Assembly (NCBI GenBank): GCA_004028765.1
Contig: SAIX01000008.1
Coordinates: forward strand, 1-33,116
Direction of reading: 5' to 3'
DNA from: Chitinophagaceae bacterium
GTDB lineage: Bacteria; Bacteroidota; Bacteroidia; Chitinophagales; Chitinophagaceae
Length of the DNA: 33,116 nucleotides
Made by a program: the position numbers and the translations under genes. This document shows positions 8,170-16,720 of this stretch, one piece after another; positions within the stretch are counted from its first letter, which is position 1, and every line of letters begins with the position of its first letter. Below the pieces are notes generated by a model. The model was not told where the DNA came from. It did not search any database and saw only the letters and a program-made list of their open reading frames with translations.

Positions 8170-8988
8170 ATGTATCCAGCCCGTTTCATACGTCTTGTAA
8201 TTTTATCCGGTCTTTGGCTGGTTCTTACCTGCATATTTCCTGCCAAAGTTTTTTCGCAGGCAGGAACCCCGGATCCGGTGCATAAGCTGAGTGATGAAGT
8301 GTACCGTCAATTCCTCAAAGAGAACAAAATATTTCTTTCCGGCGAAAATCCAGAAGTGGAAACCCTTAACCGTGTAAGCAGTCGTTTACTGGCGGCCATT
8401 CAGAAATTTTATGGTGAAAAAAAACAGCTGAAGATATTGAATGGTTACCAGTGGGAATTCAACCTGGTAAACAGTAAAAAAGCAGATACCTGGTGCCTAC
8501 CCGGTGGCAAAATTGCCGTGTATTCGTCGCTATTGCCGGTAGCGCAAAGCGATGCTTCCCTTGCCGTAGCCATGGCGCATGTGATTGCACATGTGCTGCT
8601 GAAACACGGCGATAAACGCATGCAGGGCTATCTCAAAGAATTCCTGGATAAAAAAGATCTTGCCTCGGCCTTATCTGCAAAGCCGGGTGAAACAAAAGAT
8701 TTTTTCTGTATGGCGAACGGCAATTCAGAATACGTAGGTGTGGTAAGGGGATTTAATGAAATGGACGAGACCGATGCCGATGCCCTGGGGATCATCCTTT
8801 GTGCAAAAGCAGGTTATCATGCCGCCGAAGCCCTTGTTTTCTGGAAGCGGATGTTCCGGGTAAACGGAACGGGGATTCAGCCTGAATTGACCGGTACGCA
8901 CCCGGTAACCGAACAACGGCTCACTAAAATGGAAAATATGGTGGATGCGATTGAAAAGGAATATTTCACTCCCATTAACAAAAACTGA
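8170..8988 (+). CDS. M48-like paralogue with catalytic Glu replaced (HVIAH), probable pseudoprotease
   Basis: 272 residues, clearly a duplicate of the gene just upstream: NGYQWEFNLV is shared identically, and TWCLPGGKIAVYSSLLPV matches AWCMPGGKVVCYTGLLPV. Residues 1-30 are a signal peptide ending near VFSQ; unlike its neighbour it has no good lipobox. The HExxH motif reads HVIAH (137-141), so the general-base Glu is Val138 (codon GTG at 8581-8583, one base from GAG). Both zinc His residues, the third ligand Glu200 (ETDADALG) and THPVTEQRL are retained. Metal binding may therefore survive without peptidase activity. A plausible role is regulating or chaperoning its active neighbour; this is inference. 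Confidence 0.85.
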   Translation: MYPARFIRLVILSGLWLVLTCIFPAKVFSQAGTPDPVHKLSDEVYRQFLKENKIFLSGENPEVETLNRVSSRLLAAIQKFYGEKKQLKILNGYQWEFNLVNSKKADTWCLPGGKIAVYSSLLPVAQSDASLAVAMAHVIAHVLLKHGDKRMQGYLKEFLDKKDLASALSAKPGETKDFFCMANGNSEYVGVVRGFNEMDETDADALGIILCAKAGYHAAEALVFWKRMFRVNGTGIQPELTGTHPVTEQRLTKMENMVDAIEKEYFTPINKN

Positions 8989-9000
8989 TATAAGTATGGC

Positions 9001-9026
9001 AAAAAGCCCTGTTTTCGGGCTTTTTT
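9001..9026 (+). terminator. Terminator of the M48 gene pair
   Basis: A perfect 9-bp stem AAAAAGCCC / GGGCTTTTT with a 7-nt loop, T run to 9026. Confidence 0.88.
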
Positions 9027-9057
9027 GGGGGGTGTAACACAAAATACCCGCTATTTG

Positions 9058-9090
9058 TTTCCTATTTCAGCTAACAATTTTTTAACTTTG
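9058..9090 (+). promoter_or_regulatory. Candidate promoter of the DUF3052-like/CYTH operon
   Basis: TAACTTTG at 9083-9090 fits TAnnTTTG. TTTC at 9058-9061 is placed 21 nt upstream, the same arrangement as before rpsO. An alternative TTTG at 9054-9057 would give a 25-nt spacer, longer than usual. Confidence 0.6.
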
Positions 9091-9126
9091 CAGACTTTAT
9101 TTCCCACCAGAAGACAGTTTTGAGGC

Positions 9127-9792
9127 ATGTCAAATCAGACTTTATTTGAAAAGTTGCAATTGAAAGATGAAAAGAACCTACTGATCCAGGGGCTTCCTTC
9201 TTCTATCGAGAAGCAATTTGCCAAACTCACCTATGCAAAAAATGTTACCCCGCTGCTGAAAAGCAAAAAAGTGGACTTTGCATTGGTTTTTGCTTTAAGC
9301 CAGCACCAGTTGAACAATGTACTGAAAGAAGTATTCCCTGCCTTGCACGAGGATACCAAGTTATGGGTGGCTTATCCCAAAACCACGAGTAAGATTGTGA
9401 GCGACCTGAACCGCGATTGCAGCTGGGAATTGCTTACCCGGAATGAATATGAGTCGGTACGCCAGGTGGCACTGGATCATGTGTGGAGCGCGATCCGTTT
9501 CAAAAAACTTGACAAAATACCAAACCGCGAGAGGGCTTTTTCTGAGATCAAAAGCAGTGAATTGAAAGGGGTGGATTTTGAAAAAAGACTGGTAGTGCCG
9601 CCCGTTGAACTTGGTAAGCTGTTTACCAAACATGAAGAAGCGCAGGAATTTTTCAGTTCACTTTCTTTTACCAACCAGAAAGAATATGTAACCTGGATTG
9701 AAGGCGCAAAAAAAGAAGAGACCCGCAAACGTCGGCTCGAAACAGCGCTGGAAAAATTACTCGCAGGTAAAAAGAACCCATCAGAAAAGTAA
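9127..9792 (+). CDS. Fusion protein: DUF3052-like N-terminus and YdeI/OmpD-associated C-terminus
   Basis: 221 residues, no signal peptide, cytoplasmic. The C-terminal 45 residues (about 172-217) match the YdeI/OmpD-associated domain: FFSSLSFTNQKEYVTWIEGA followed by KKEETRKRRLETALEKLLAGKK. The N-terminal 120 residues resemble the DUF3052 fold (a short Rossmann-like unit: KKVDFALVFAL, LHEDTKLWVAYPK and VRQVALDHVWSAIRFK). This N-terminal call is tentative. The biochemical function of either domain is not established. The stop codon overlaps the next start by one base (TAATG), so translation of the CYTH protein is probably coupled to it. Confidence 0.75.
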   Translation: MSNQTLFEKLQLKDEKNLLIQGLPSSIEKQFAKLTYAKNVTPLLKSKKVDFALVFALSQHQLNNVLKEVFPALHEDTKLWVAYPKTTSKIVSDLNRDCSWELLTRNEYESVRQVALDHVWSAIRFKKLDKIPNRERAFSEIKSSELKGVDFEKRLVVPPVELGKLFTKHEEAQEFFSSLSFTNQKEYVTWIEGAKKEETRKRRLETALEKLLAGKKNPSEK

Positions 9793-10325
9793 TGGCTTTT
9801 ATTAATATTGAGATCAAGGCAAAATGCTTCCGCCCCGAAAAAGTGGAAGCATTTTTATTGGAAAATGGTGCAAAATTTATTGGACTCGATCACCAGAAAG
9901 ACACATATTTCAAAGTGCCGAATGGCCGCCTGAAACTGCGGCAGGGGAATATCGAGAACAGCCTCATTTACTACGACCGGCCCGACCAGCAGGGCCCCAA
10001 GCAATCTGATTTCTCTCTCGCAAAAATTGCAGACGGCCCAGCGCTGGAAGAAGTTCTTTCACGCTCACTGGGTATCAAAGTGGTGGTTGACAAATACCGG
10101 AAGATCTTTTATATCGACAATGTGAAATTTCATCTTGATGAAGTGCCGGGACTGGGTTCATTTGTTGAAATCGAAGCCGGGAACCTGGCCGACCCATCCA
10201 AAACGGTGGAAGACCTGAAACAGCAATGCGACCGGTACCTTTCCGCTTTTGAAGTGGCGGCCGACGATCTGATCCACCATAGTTACAGTGATATGCTGCT
10301 TGCAAAAGAAGCACCGGCTTCTTAA
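9792..10325 (+). CDS. CYTH-domain protein (class IV adenylate cyclase / triphosphate-binding tunnel family)
   Basis: 177 residues. The N-terminal NIEIKAK replaces the classical ExExK motif with NxExK (residues 5-9), as in the CyaB-like branch. Typical CYTH strands follow: QKDTYFKVPNGRLKLRQG (about 36-53), VDKYRKIFYIDNVKFHLDEV (about 99-118) and LGSFVEIEAGN (about 121-131). The family binds triphosphorylated ligands with divalent metal inside an antiparallel tunnel. Members include adenylate cyclases, thiamine triphosphatases and inorganic triphosphatases, and the sequence does not say which applies. It is coupled to the upstream gene by a one-base overlap. Confidence 0.85.
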   Translation: MAFINIEIKAKCFRPEKVEAFLLENGAKFIGLDHQKDTYFKVPNGRLKLRQGNIENSLIYYDRPDQQGPKQSDFSLAKIADGPALEEVLSRSLGIKVVVDKYRKIFYIDNVKFHLDEVPGLGSFVEIEAGNLADPSKTVEDLKQQCDRYLSAFEVAADDLIHHSYSDMLLAKEAPAS

Positions 10326-10363
10326 TATTTTCTTTGTATACGCCTGCAAAAGGAATCTTCAAA

Positions 10364-10382
10364 GAAAAAGGAAGGCTTTTTC
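10364..10382. terminator. Weak A/T-rich hairpin between convergent CYTH and dnaG genes
   Basis: A perfect 7-bp stem GAAAAAG / CTTTTTC with loop GAAGG. It could stop transcripts from either side, but the stem is weak and no strong T run follows on the plus strand. Confidence 0.35.
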
Positions 10383-10440
10383 AGATGCGGGCTTTTCCCG
10401 AATAGAAATTTTTTCACTGTGGGTCTGTTGTGGAGTGTTA

Positions 10441-12375
10441 TCATTTCAGTATCACGGTGCCGAGCTGGTGTGTGAGTTCTTTTTCAACTTCTTTGAGGTG
10501 TTTGTGTACATCGTGCAGAAGTTTGAATTCCTCGATCGAAGCTTTTTCAATATCGCGCTGGTTCTCTTCAATCATTTTTTTTACTTTCCGGAGTTTGTAA
10601 TAGTTCACGCTCATTATCACATCCTGCCGGCTTGTGTCGCGGTTCACGATATTCATGCCTTCCATTACTTCATCCCATTTCTGGCTTAGTTCATGCGGGT
10701 TTACACTGATGGCAACCACGAGGTTTTGAATGGCCGGGTCTTCGTGGTACAGCATGCTTTTGGTACTGGGTTCAAGTCCCTTGGCATACCAGTTCTTATA
10801 TTCTTCAAAAAGCTTTTCGTTTTCTGGATTGTCGAAATGAAACTGTTCCAACTCCTCGAAAATATACATGGCCATGGTGCGTTGTTCGTCCCATTCGCGC
10901 AATCCATATTCGAGTAATACACGAAGGATATTCCGTTCATGCGCTTCGTCCTGGTTAAACAGCGTCAGGTTATTATCGAGTACGTCTTCCGGCTGGCCCT
11001 GCACCTCATCGCGCAGCATATCGGCTTCCTGTGCGGATAATTTTTTTTCTTCCTTCGTGATCTTGTCACGTTTGTATTTGTTGACAAGATTGGTAAGCCC
11101 CAGTTCATCGATACGCAGTAATTCAGCGCAGCGGCGGATATAATCCTGCTGTTTGGTAAAATCTTCTGCTTTGTTGATGCGGCTCAGCGTTTCGGCTACC
11201 TGGTTCACCACGGTACTGCGCCGGTTTACATCACTGCCTGCTTCCTGCAGCATCACTTCCAGCTGGAAAATGATAAAATCTTTTTTCGAAGCGGCAACAA
11301 ATTCATTAAAGGCTTTCGCACCAACCTTATTTACATAACTGTCGGGGTCTTCGTTATCAGGGATCAGTACCAGTTTTACATTCAACCCTTCTTCCAGCGC
11401 CATATCGAGTCCGCGCAAAGCAGCTTTCACGCCGGCACTATCGCCATCATAAATAATGGTCAGGTTATTGGTATATTTTTTTATCAGCCGGAGTTGATCG
11501 GTAGTGAGTGATGTTCCGCCACTGGCCACAACATTTTCAATTCCTGCCTGGTGCAGGCTTACCACATCCGTATATCCTTCCACCAGCAAACATTCATCGG
11601 CTTTGTCGATCGCCACCCTCGCCTGGTATGCACCGTAAAGGATACGGCTTTTTACATAGATCTCGTTCTCGGGGGTATTGATGTATTTCGGCGCACGATC
11701 GGCCTTGCCGATTACCCTTGCCCCAAACCCGATGACCTTCCCGGTATTGTTGTGAATGGGGAAAATGATCCTGCCCCTGTAATTGTCTACCAGTTCATCG
11801 CCATTTCTCAATGATACCAATCCTGTTCTCGGCAGCAGTTCTTTGTTAAACTGGTTTGCAAGCAGCGCTTTTGTCAGGGTATCCCGGGCAGCCGGATTGT
11901 AACCGATCTGGAATTTCTCGATGATCTCTTGGCGGAAACCCCGTTCCTGCAGGTAGGAGAGTGCAATTGTTTTGCCTTCTTCTGTATTCAAAAGGCTGTC
12001 TGCAAAAAACTGTTTCGCGAAATTATTGATGATATAAAGACTGTCGGCCGTTTGGTTCAGCAGTTTCTGTTCCGGGCTGGCTTCGGTTTCTTCGACTTCG
12101 ATATTGTAGCGGTTGGCGAGCCATTTGAGTGCTTCGGGATAACTGAGTTTTTCATGTTCCATCAGGAAGCCGATGGTATTCCCGCTTTTGCCGCAGCCGA
12201 AACATTTAAAAAGTCCTTTTGCAGGCGATACAGTGAAGGAGGGCGTTTTTTCGTTGTGAAACGGGCAATTGCCGATATAATTGCTGCCCCTTTTTTTCAG
12301 CTTTACGAATTCGCCCACTACATCAATGATATCGATGCGGTTCTGTATCTGTTCTGTTGTATGCCGGCTGATCAT
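10441..12375 (-). CDS. dnaG: DNA primase
   Basis: 644 residues. It synthesises RNA primers at the replication fork. A CHC2 zinc-binding domain has ligands Cys37, His40, Cys58 and Cys61 (CPFHNEKTPSF and FKCFGCGKSG). The catalytic core (about 120-430) has GRIIFPI, the Toprim Glu266 in VEGYTD, and the DxD pair Asp310/Asp312 in IIYDGDSAG. The last 200 residues form the helicase-binding region, poorly conserved as expected. Neither rpoD nor rpsU is adjacent, so the classical macromolecular-synthesis operon is absent. It is divergent from the DeoR-type regulator, with 124 nt between starts. Confidence 0.96.
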   Translation of the reverse strand: MISRHTTEQIQNRIDIIDVVGEFVKLKKRGSNYIGNCPFHNEKTPSFTVSPAKGLFKCFGCGKSGNTIGFLMEHEKLSYPEALKWLANRYNIEVEETEASPEQKLLNQTADSLYIINNFAKQFFADSLLNTEEGKTIALSYLQERGFRQEIIEKFQIGYNPAARDTLTKALLANQFNKELLPRTGLVSLRNGDELVDNYRGRIIFPIHNNTGKVIGFGARVIGKADRAPKYINTPENEIYVKSRILYGAYQARVAIDKADECLLVEGYTDVVSLHQAGIENVVASGGTSLTTDQLRLIKKYTNNLTIIYDGDSAGVKAALRGLDMALEEGLNVKLVLIPDNEDPDSYVNKVGAKAFNEFVAASKKDFIIFQLEVMLQEAGSDVNRRSTVVNQVAETLSRINKAEDFTKQQDYIRRCAELLRIDELGLTNLVNKYKRDKITKEEKKLSAQEADMLRDEVQGQPEDVLDNNLTLFNQDEAHERNILRVLLEYGLREWDEQRTMAMYIFEELEQFHFDNPENEKLFEEYKNWYAKGLEPSTKSMLYHEDPAIQNLVVAISVNPHELSQKWDEVMEGMNIVNRDTSRQDVIMSVNYYKLRKVKKMIEENQRDIEKASIEEFKLLHDVHKHLKEVEKELTHQLGTVILK

Positions 12376-12499
12376 GGGGTAACGAAGTTAAAGGAATGGT
12401 TGGGACCGGAAATGGTTCTGATGAACGAAAAGCAAAAAACGCCGCTGAAAAGACGATGAGGGAATGATGGATAATTAAAGAGAGTGCTTATTTTTATCT

Positions 12500-13246
12500 A
12501 TGCTTAAAAGAGAAAGACAGGCTTATATTATCCAGCAGATCAATATCCATAATAAGGTATTGTCGTCTGACCTCAGTGTGCAGCTCGATGTTTCGGAAGA
12601 TACGGTCCGGCGCGACCTGCAGGAGCTGGCCGAAGAAGGGAAACTGATCAAAGTGCATGGAGGTGCCCTCTCAAAATCCTTTCATTTTACGATTGAGAGC
12701 CCGGCAATTTATTCTCAGCCGGAAAAAAAGAGCATCGCTTATAAAGCCATTCAACTGATACAGGATGGGATGATGGTATTGCTTTCGGGCGGTACCACGA
12801 TCCGTGAACTGATCAAATCATTACCGCCTGATCTGAACGCTACATTTATAACGGTAAGCGTGCCGATCGCACTTGAATTACTGGAACATCCTACCTGTGA
12901 AGTGATTTTTGTGGGGAATAAACTTTTAAAGAATGCACAGATGTCGGTGGGTGCGGAAGTGATCCAGCGGCTAGGACAGATCAAGGCAGATCTTTGTTTT
13001 TTGGGCACCAACAGTATCGATGCCTCTTTCGGGATATCCGACTTGGAGTGGGAGATCATCGAAGTAAAGCGGGCCATGATCAAATGTGCACATAAAACCA
13101 TTTCGCTTGCCATTTCTGAAAAACTGAATACCATCCAGCGCCTCCAGGTTTGCAAACCCGAGGAAATCAATATGCTCATCACCGAACTTGAGCCCGATGA
13201 CCCGATCCTGACCCCTTACAAGGAGAGAGGGATCACCGTGCTTTAA
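12500..13246 (+). CDS. DeoR/GlpR-family transcriptional regulator
   Basis: 248 residues, typical length. The N-terminal winged helix-turn-helix carries the DeoR signature (RERQAYIIQQINIHNKV, then LDVSEDTVRRDLQEL and KLIKVHGGAL, residues 1-57). The C-terminal DeoRC sensor domain (about 75-235) has the sugar-phosphate-binding LLSGGTTIREL, VGAEVIQRLGQIKADLCFLG and ISDLEWEIIEVKRAMI. In this family, phosphorylated sugars or related metabolites release the repressor from DNA. It lies directly upstream of, and on the same strand as, the SusC/SusD genes, which makes it a candidate local regulator. The 292-nt gap means this is not proven. Confidence 0.9.
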   Translation: MLKRERQAYIIQQINIHNKVLSSDLSVQLDVSEDTVRRDLQELAEEGKLIKVHGGALSKSFHFTIESPAIYSQPEKKSIAYKAIQLIQDGMMVLLSGGTTIRELIKSLPPDLNATFITVSVPIALELLEHPTCEVIFVGNKLLKNAQMSVGAEVIQRLGQIKADLCFLGTNSIDASFGISDLEWEIIEVKRAMIKCAHKTISLAISEKLNTIQRLQVCKPEEINMLITELEPDDPILTPYKERGITVL

Positions 13247-13452
13247 TGGCATGGCCTATAACTTGCGTTTTTTTGCGTGTTTCAGGAAGGTTTTTTTCGG
13301 CCCCGGTAACTCTAAAAATGAGCGTGCGTAAATAAATTCGTAAATGTGGTACACAAATTTTAACATTGCTTTGGATTTCCAGGCAAGGATGAGCCTTTTT
13401 TCGTTTTTGCAGCTTTTTGCGTAAAAAAAAATGTTAAATGGTGCAATGTTTT

Positions 13453-13488
13453 GCAGGGTTATCCTGTCCTGAGTGGATGGAACCCTGC
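13453..13488 (+). promoter_or_regulatory. Hairpin in the presumed leader of susC
   Basis: A perfect 8-bp stem GCAGGGTT / AACCCTGC (13453-13460 with 13481-13488) encloses a second possible pairing ATCC / GGAT (13461-13464 with 13475-13478). It ends 50 nt before the susC start and is not followed by a T run, so it does not look like a terminator. The rest of the 292-nt gap (13247-13538) shows no exact TAnnTTTG box. Confidence 0.5.
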
Positions 13489-13538
13489 GTCCATCTCTCT
13501 GTACTTGAACTAAATAAAAAAGAACCAAAAAACCTGTT

Positions 13539-16500
13539 ATGAGAAAACTCGTACCCCTGACGAAAGCGGTGCTTTTGCTGCTTCTCATTTTCTCACTGCC
13601 TTCTTACGGGCAGAGCCAGACGGTATCCGGCACCATCACGGATGCTGATAAAAAGACACCCCTGGCTGGCGTTACCGTTCGTGTTTCGGGCGGTTCTGCT
13701 GTAACCCAGACCAATGACAAGGGTGTTTTTACCATCAAAGCCAATAATGGCCAAACCCTGCTGATCAGTTCTGTAGGATTTGAAACCAAGAAAGTAACCG
13801 TTACCGGAGGAAGGATGGAGATCACGCTGCGTGCCGAAGTGACCGAACTTGATGAAGTGGTGGTTGCGATGGATATCAAGCGTAAACCACGTGAACTCGG
13901 TTATTCCACCCAGAGTGTAAAAGGTGCGGAAATCGCGGAAACCAAACGTGAGAACTTCCTGAACAGTTTACAGGGAAGGGTAGCGGGTTTAACGATCACG
14001 CCTACAACCGGAACGGCCGGCGCTTCTTCCCAGATCGTACTGCGTGGTTTTAATTCACTGTCATTAAGTAACCAGCCTTTGTTTGTGGTAGATGGTATCA
14101 TCCTCGATAACCAGACAGTGGATGAAACTTCAAATGGTGGTACGGCGCTGGGCCTCGCTTCTGACCGCCCGAACCGTAACAACGACTATACCAACCGTAT
14201 CGCGGATATCAACCCCAACGATATCGAATCTGTTACTGTACTGAAAGGGCCTGAAGCCACTGCACTTTATGGTAGCCAGGCGAGTTCTGGCGCGATCGTG
14301 ATCACGACCAAGAAAGCACGTATCGATCCGGGAAGAAAACTGAACCTCAGCTACGACAATAGTTTCCGCTTCCAGAAAGTGAACCGTTTTCTTGAAATGA
14401 ATGATACCTACAGTCCCGGAACCAACGGGGTTTCACAGAATATCTTCAACTCCGGTTCAGGTACTTATTTCGGTCCTGCATATCCTGCAGATACGAGGAA
14501 ATATGATAACCTTCATAATTTCTTCCGTACAGGCTTTACACAAACGCATAACCTGAGCCTTGATTTTGGTTCACAGAAATCTTCTTACCGGGCATCGGTA
14601 TCTTATATGGACCAATCGGGTGTGATCCCTTCGAATTCCTTCAGGAAATTCTCTCTGCGTTTATCCAACTCTACCAAGTTTGGTAAATTCATGGATATCA
14701 CGCCATCGATCACTTACACGAATTCAACCAATGAAAAACCACTTCGCGGTGCGGGTGGTTACCTGTTGAACCTTTATGTATGGCCGACAGACAATAATAT
14801 GCAGAACTACCTGGATCCTTCCGGTAACAAGCAAACGATCTTTGCTGCATCACCCAATTCTGAAACAGATAACCCGTTGTTCAGCACTTATGCCAACCAC
14901 AGCCAGGACGTAACCAACCGTTATGTGGCTTCATTGGGTATTAATATGTATCCCACCAAATGGTTAACGATTGCCGGCCGTTTTGGATATGATACTTATA
15001 ATATGACCGGTTATACAAGATACCACCCGGCTTCCAGCCTGAACACTGCTGCAACAAACGGTGCGCTTGATAATTACTGGAGAAGGTATTATGGTTATAA
15101 CCACACCATCACCGCTACTGCGCGTAAAAGCGTAGGTGCATTTTCTCTCCGTGGTATGGTGGGAACCATGTGGCAGGATTATGAATCACAGATGTTCGCT
15201 ATTTACGGTACCGGTTTGAAAGATCCGTTTGGTAACGACAGCAGCAATACCAACCCGGCAACCCGCGTTCGTTTGCTGCGCAACAACAACGGCGGTTACA
15301 ACCTGAGTATTTCAAGACAGATGGCATATTTCGGCGAAGCGGCGATCAGTTATAAGAACGTTGTATTCTTTAACTACACACACCGTTTTGAATCTGCTTC
15401 TATTTTCACTGCTGCCAACAGGAATTACAATTATCCCGGTGGTAGTTTGAGTGTGATCATGACGGATATCTTCCCCTGGATGAAGAAAAGCGGTTTACTG
15501 AATTACTGGAAACTGCGTACTTCACTTGCCAGCACGGCACGTTTGTCTGATCCTTACCGTAACCAGTCTGTATTCGTGAACAACTTTGCAAGTTCACCTA
15601 TCACAGCCTTCTCTTATGGTTTTGACAATAACAACCCCGATCTGAAACCTGAGCGTCAGAATACCTATGAGATCGGTACCGAAATGAAGATGTTTGATAA
15701 CAGGTTGTCTGTTGACTTTGCTTATTATAACACATTGGCTTACGACCAGATCAGCCAGGGTTTCCGTGCGAGTTATGCAACAGGCTTTATCCTGAATACA
15801 CAGAATGCTGCGACTACGCGTAACCAGGGTGTGGAACTTTCACTGGATTATACACCGATCCGCAAGAAAGACCTGAACTGGAATATCCGTTTCAATTTCT
15901 CCCACATGTGGAGCAAAGTGCTGAAACTGCCTGATGCCATCGCGTATGAATATTATATCGCTGATACCTGGTTATATGGTAATGCGAGAGGTGGTTTGAT
16001 CCGTGAAGCATCTACCGGCACCATCACTTCTTATGGATACCAGCGCAATAATAATGGTGATATCCTGATCAACCCAAGCACAGGATTACCACTGATCGAT
16101 GCGCAGTTTAAAGTGCATGGCGACAGGACACCTGCCTTTACACTTGGTACCTCAAACAATATCCGTTATAAAAACTGGAACCTCAGTTTCCTCTGGGATC
16201 TGAAAGTAGGTGGGGATGTATTCAACGCAACAGAAATGTACCTTACTTACCAGGGAAGGAGCCAGCGCCATACTGCCGACAGGACCACACCCCGTGTAGT
16301 TCAGGGTGTATTGAACGATGGTTACCAGAATACGGCCAATCCAACAAAGAACACAATCGCAATCACGCCTTATTACCTGCAGACCTATTACACAACTATG
16401 CCGGAAGAGGAATTCATCGAGCACAATGTGAACTGGCTGCGTTTGCGTGATGTAACGCTGAGTTATAACCTGCCACAGAATATTGTTCGCAGGGTGCGTA

Positions 16501-16685
16501 ACCTGAAATCGCTCAGTGTATTCTTTACCGGAAACGATCTCTTATTGTTCACAAACTATACCGGTGCTGATCCGTCTTCCAATGGTAATACGGCATCTTC
16601 CAAAGGTATTGGTGGATTTGGTTTTGATTATGGAAACCTGCCTACACCGATCAGTGTGAACTTTGGATTAAGGGCTAATTTCTAA
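13539..16685 (+). CDS. SusC/RagA-family TonB-dependent outer-membrane transporter
   Basis: 1048 residues. A signal peptide (1-25) is followed by a carboxypeptidase-regulatory-like domain (about 27-97: VSGTITDADKKTPLAGVTV) and a TonB-box-like segment TELDEVVVAM (101-110). The plug (about 115-260) contains LQGRVAGLTI, QIVLRGFNS, PLFVVDGI and VLKGPEATALYGSQASSGAI. A 22-strand barrel follows, ending in the C-terminal aromatic residue of VNFGLRANF. It imports large ligands into the periplasm with energy from TonB, as a complex with SusD. There is no N-terminal STN domain and no neighbouring FecR/ECF sigma pair, so control is probably not by that route. No glycoside hydrolase or peptidase accompanies it, so the substrate is open. 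Confidence 0.96.
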   Translation: MRKLVPLTKAVLLLLLIFSLPSYGQSQTVSGTITDADKKTPLAGVTVRVSGGSAVTQTNDKGVFTIKANNGQTLLISSVGFETKKVTVTGGRMEITLRAEVTELDEVVVAMDIKRKPRELGYSTQSVKGAEIAETKRENFLNSLQGRVAGLTITPTTGTAGASSQIVLRGFNSLSLSNQPLFVVDGIILDNQTVDETSNGGTALGLASDRPNRNNDYTNRIADINPNDIESVTVLKGPEATALYGSQASSGAIVITTKKARIDPGRKLNLSYDNSFRFQKVNRFLEMNDTYSPGTNGVSQNIFNSGSGTYFGPAYPADTRKYDNLHNFFRTGFTQTHNLSLDFGSQKSSYRASVSYMDQSGVIPSNSFRKFSLRLSNSTKFGKFMDITPSITYTNSTNEKPLRGAGGYLLNLYVWPTDNNMQNYLDPSGNKQTIFAASPNSETDNPLFSTYANHSQDVTNRYVASLGINMYPTKWLTIAGRFGYDTYNMTGYTRYHPASSLNTAATNGALDNYWRRYYGYNHTITATARKSVGAFSLRGMVGTMWQDYESQMFAIYGTGLKDPFGNDSSNTNPATRVRLLRNNNGGYNLSISRQMAYFGEAAISYKNVVFFNYTHRFESASIFTAANRNYNYPGGSLSVIMTDIFPWMKKSGLLNYWKLRTSLASTARLSDPYRNQSVFVNNFASSPITAFSYGFDNNNPDLKPERQNTYEIGTEMKMFDNRLSVDFAYYNTLAYDQISQGFRASYATGFILNTQNAATTRNQGVELSLDYTPIRKKDLNWNIRFNFSHMWSKVLKLPDAIAYEYYIADTWLYGNARGGLIREASTGTITSYGYQRNNNGDILINPSTGLPLIDAQFKVHGDRTPAFTLGTSNNIRYKNWNLSFLWDLKVGGDVFNATEMYLTYQGRSQRHTADRTTPRVVQGVLNDGYQNTANPTKNTIAITPYYLQTYYTTMPEEEFIEHNVNWLRLRDVTLSYNLPQNIVRRVRNLKSLSVFFTGNDLLLFTNYTGADPSSNGNTASSKGIGGFGFDYGNLPTPISVNFGLRANF

Positions 16686-16720
16686 ACCATCATTTTCAGA
16701 CCAATCATAAATACGTTTGT

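Noticed and set aside
8581..8583. HVIAH in the second M48 gene as a mere sequencing error
   Set aside because: Possible, since one base would restore Glu, but the gene also differs in signal type and other positions, so a real inactive paralogue is more likely. It is kept as a finding with resequencing as the check.
11929..12459. 176-codon open frame antisense to the dnaG start
   Set aside because: Shadow of the CHC2 region; its Cys/Phe-rich translation has no family match that I recognise.
13247..13452. Several TTTG strings before susC as promoter boxes
   Set aside because: None is preceded by TA at the right distance; each needs at least one mismatch, so no promoter is annotated.
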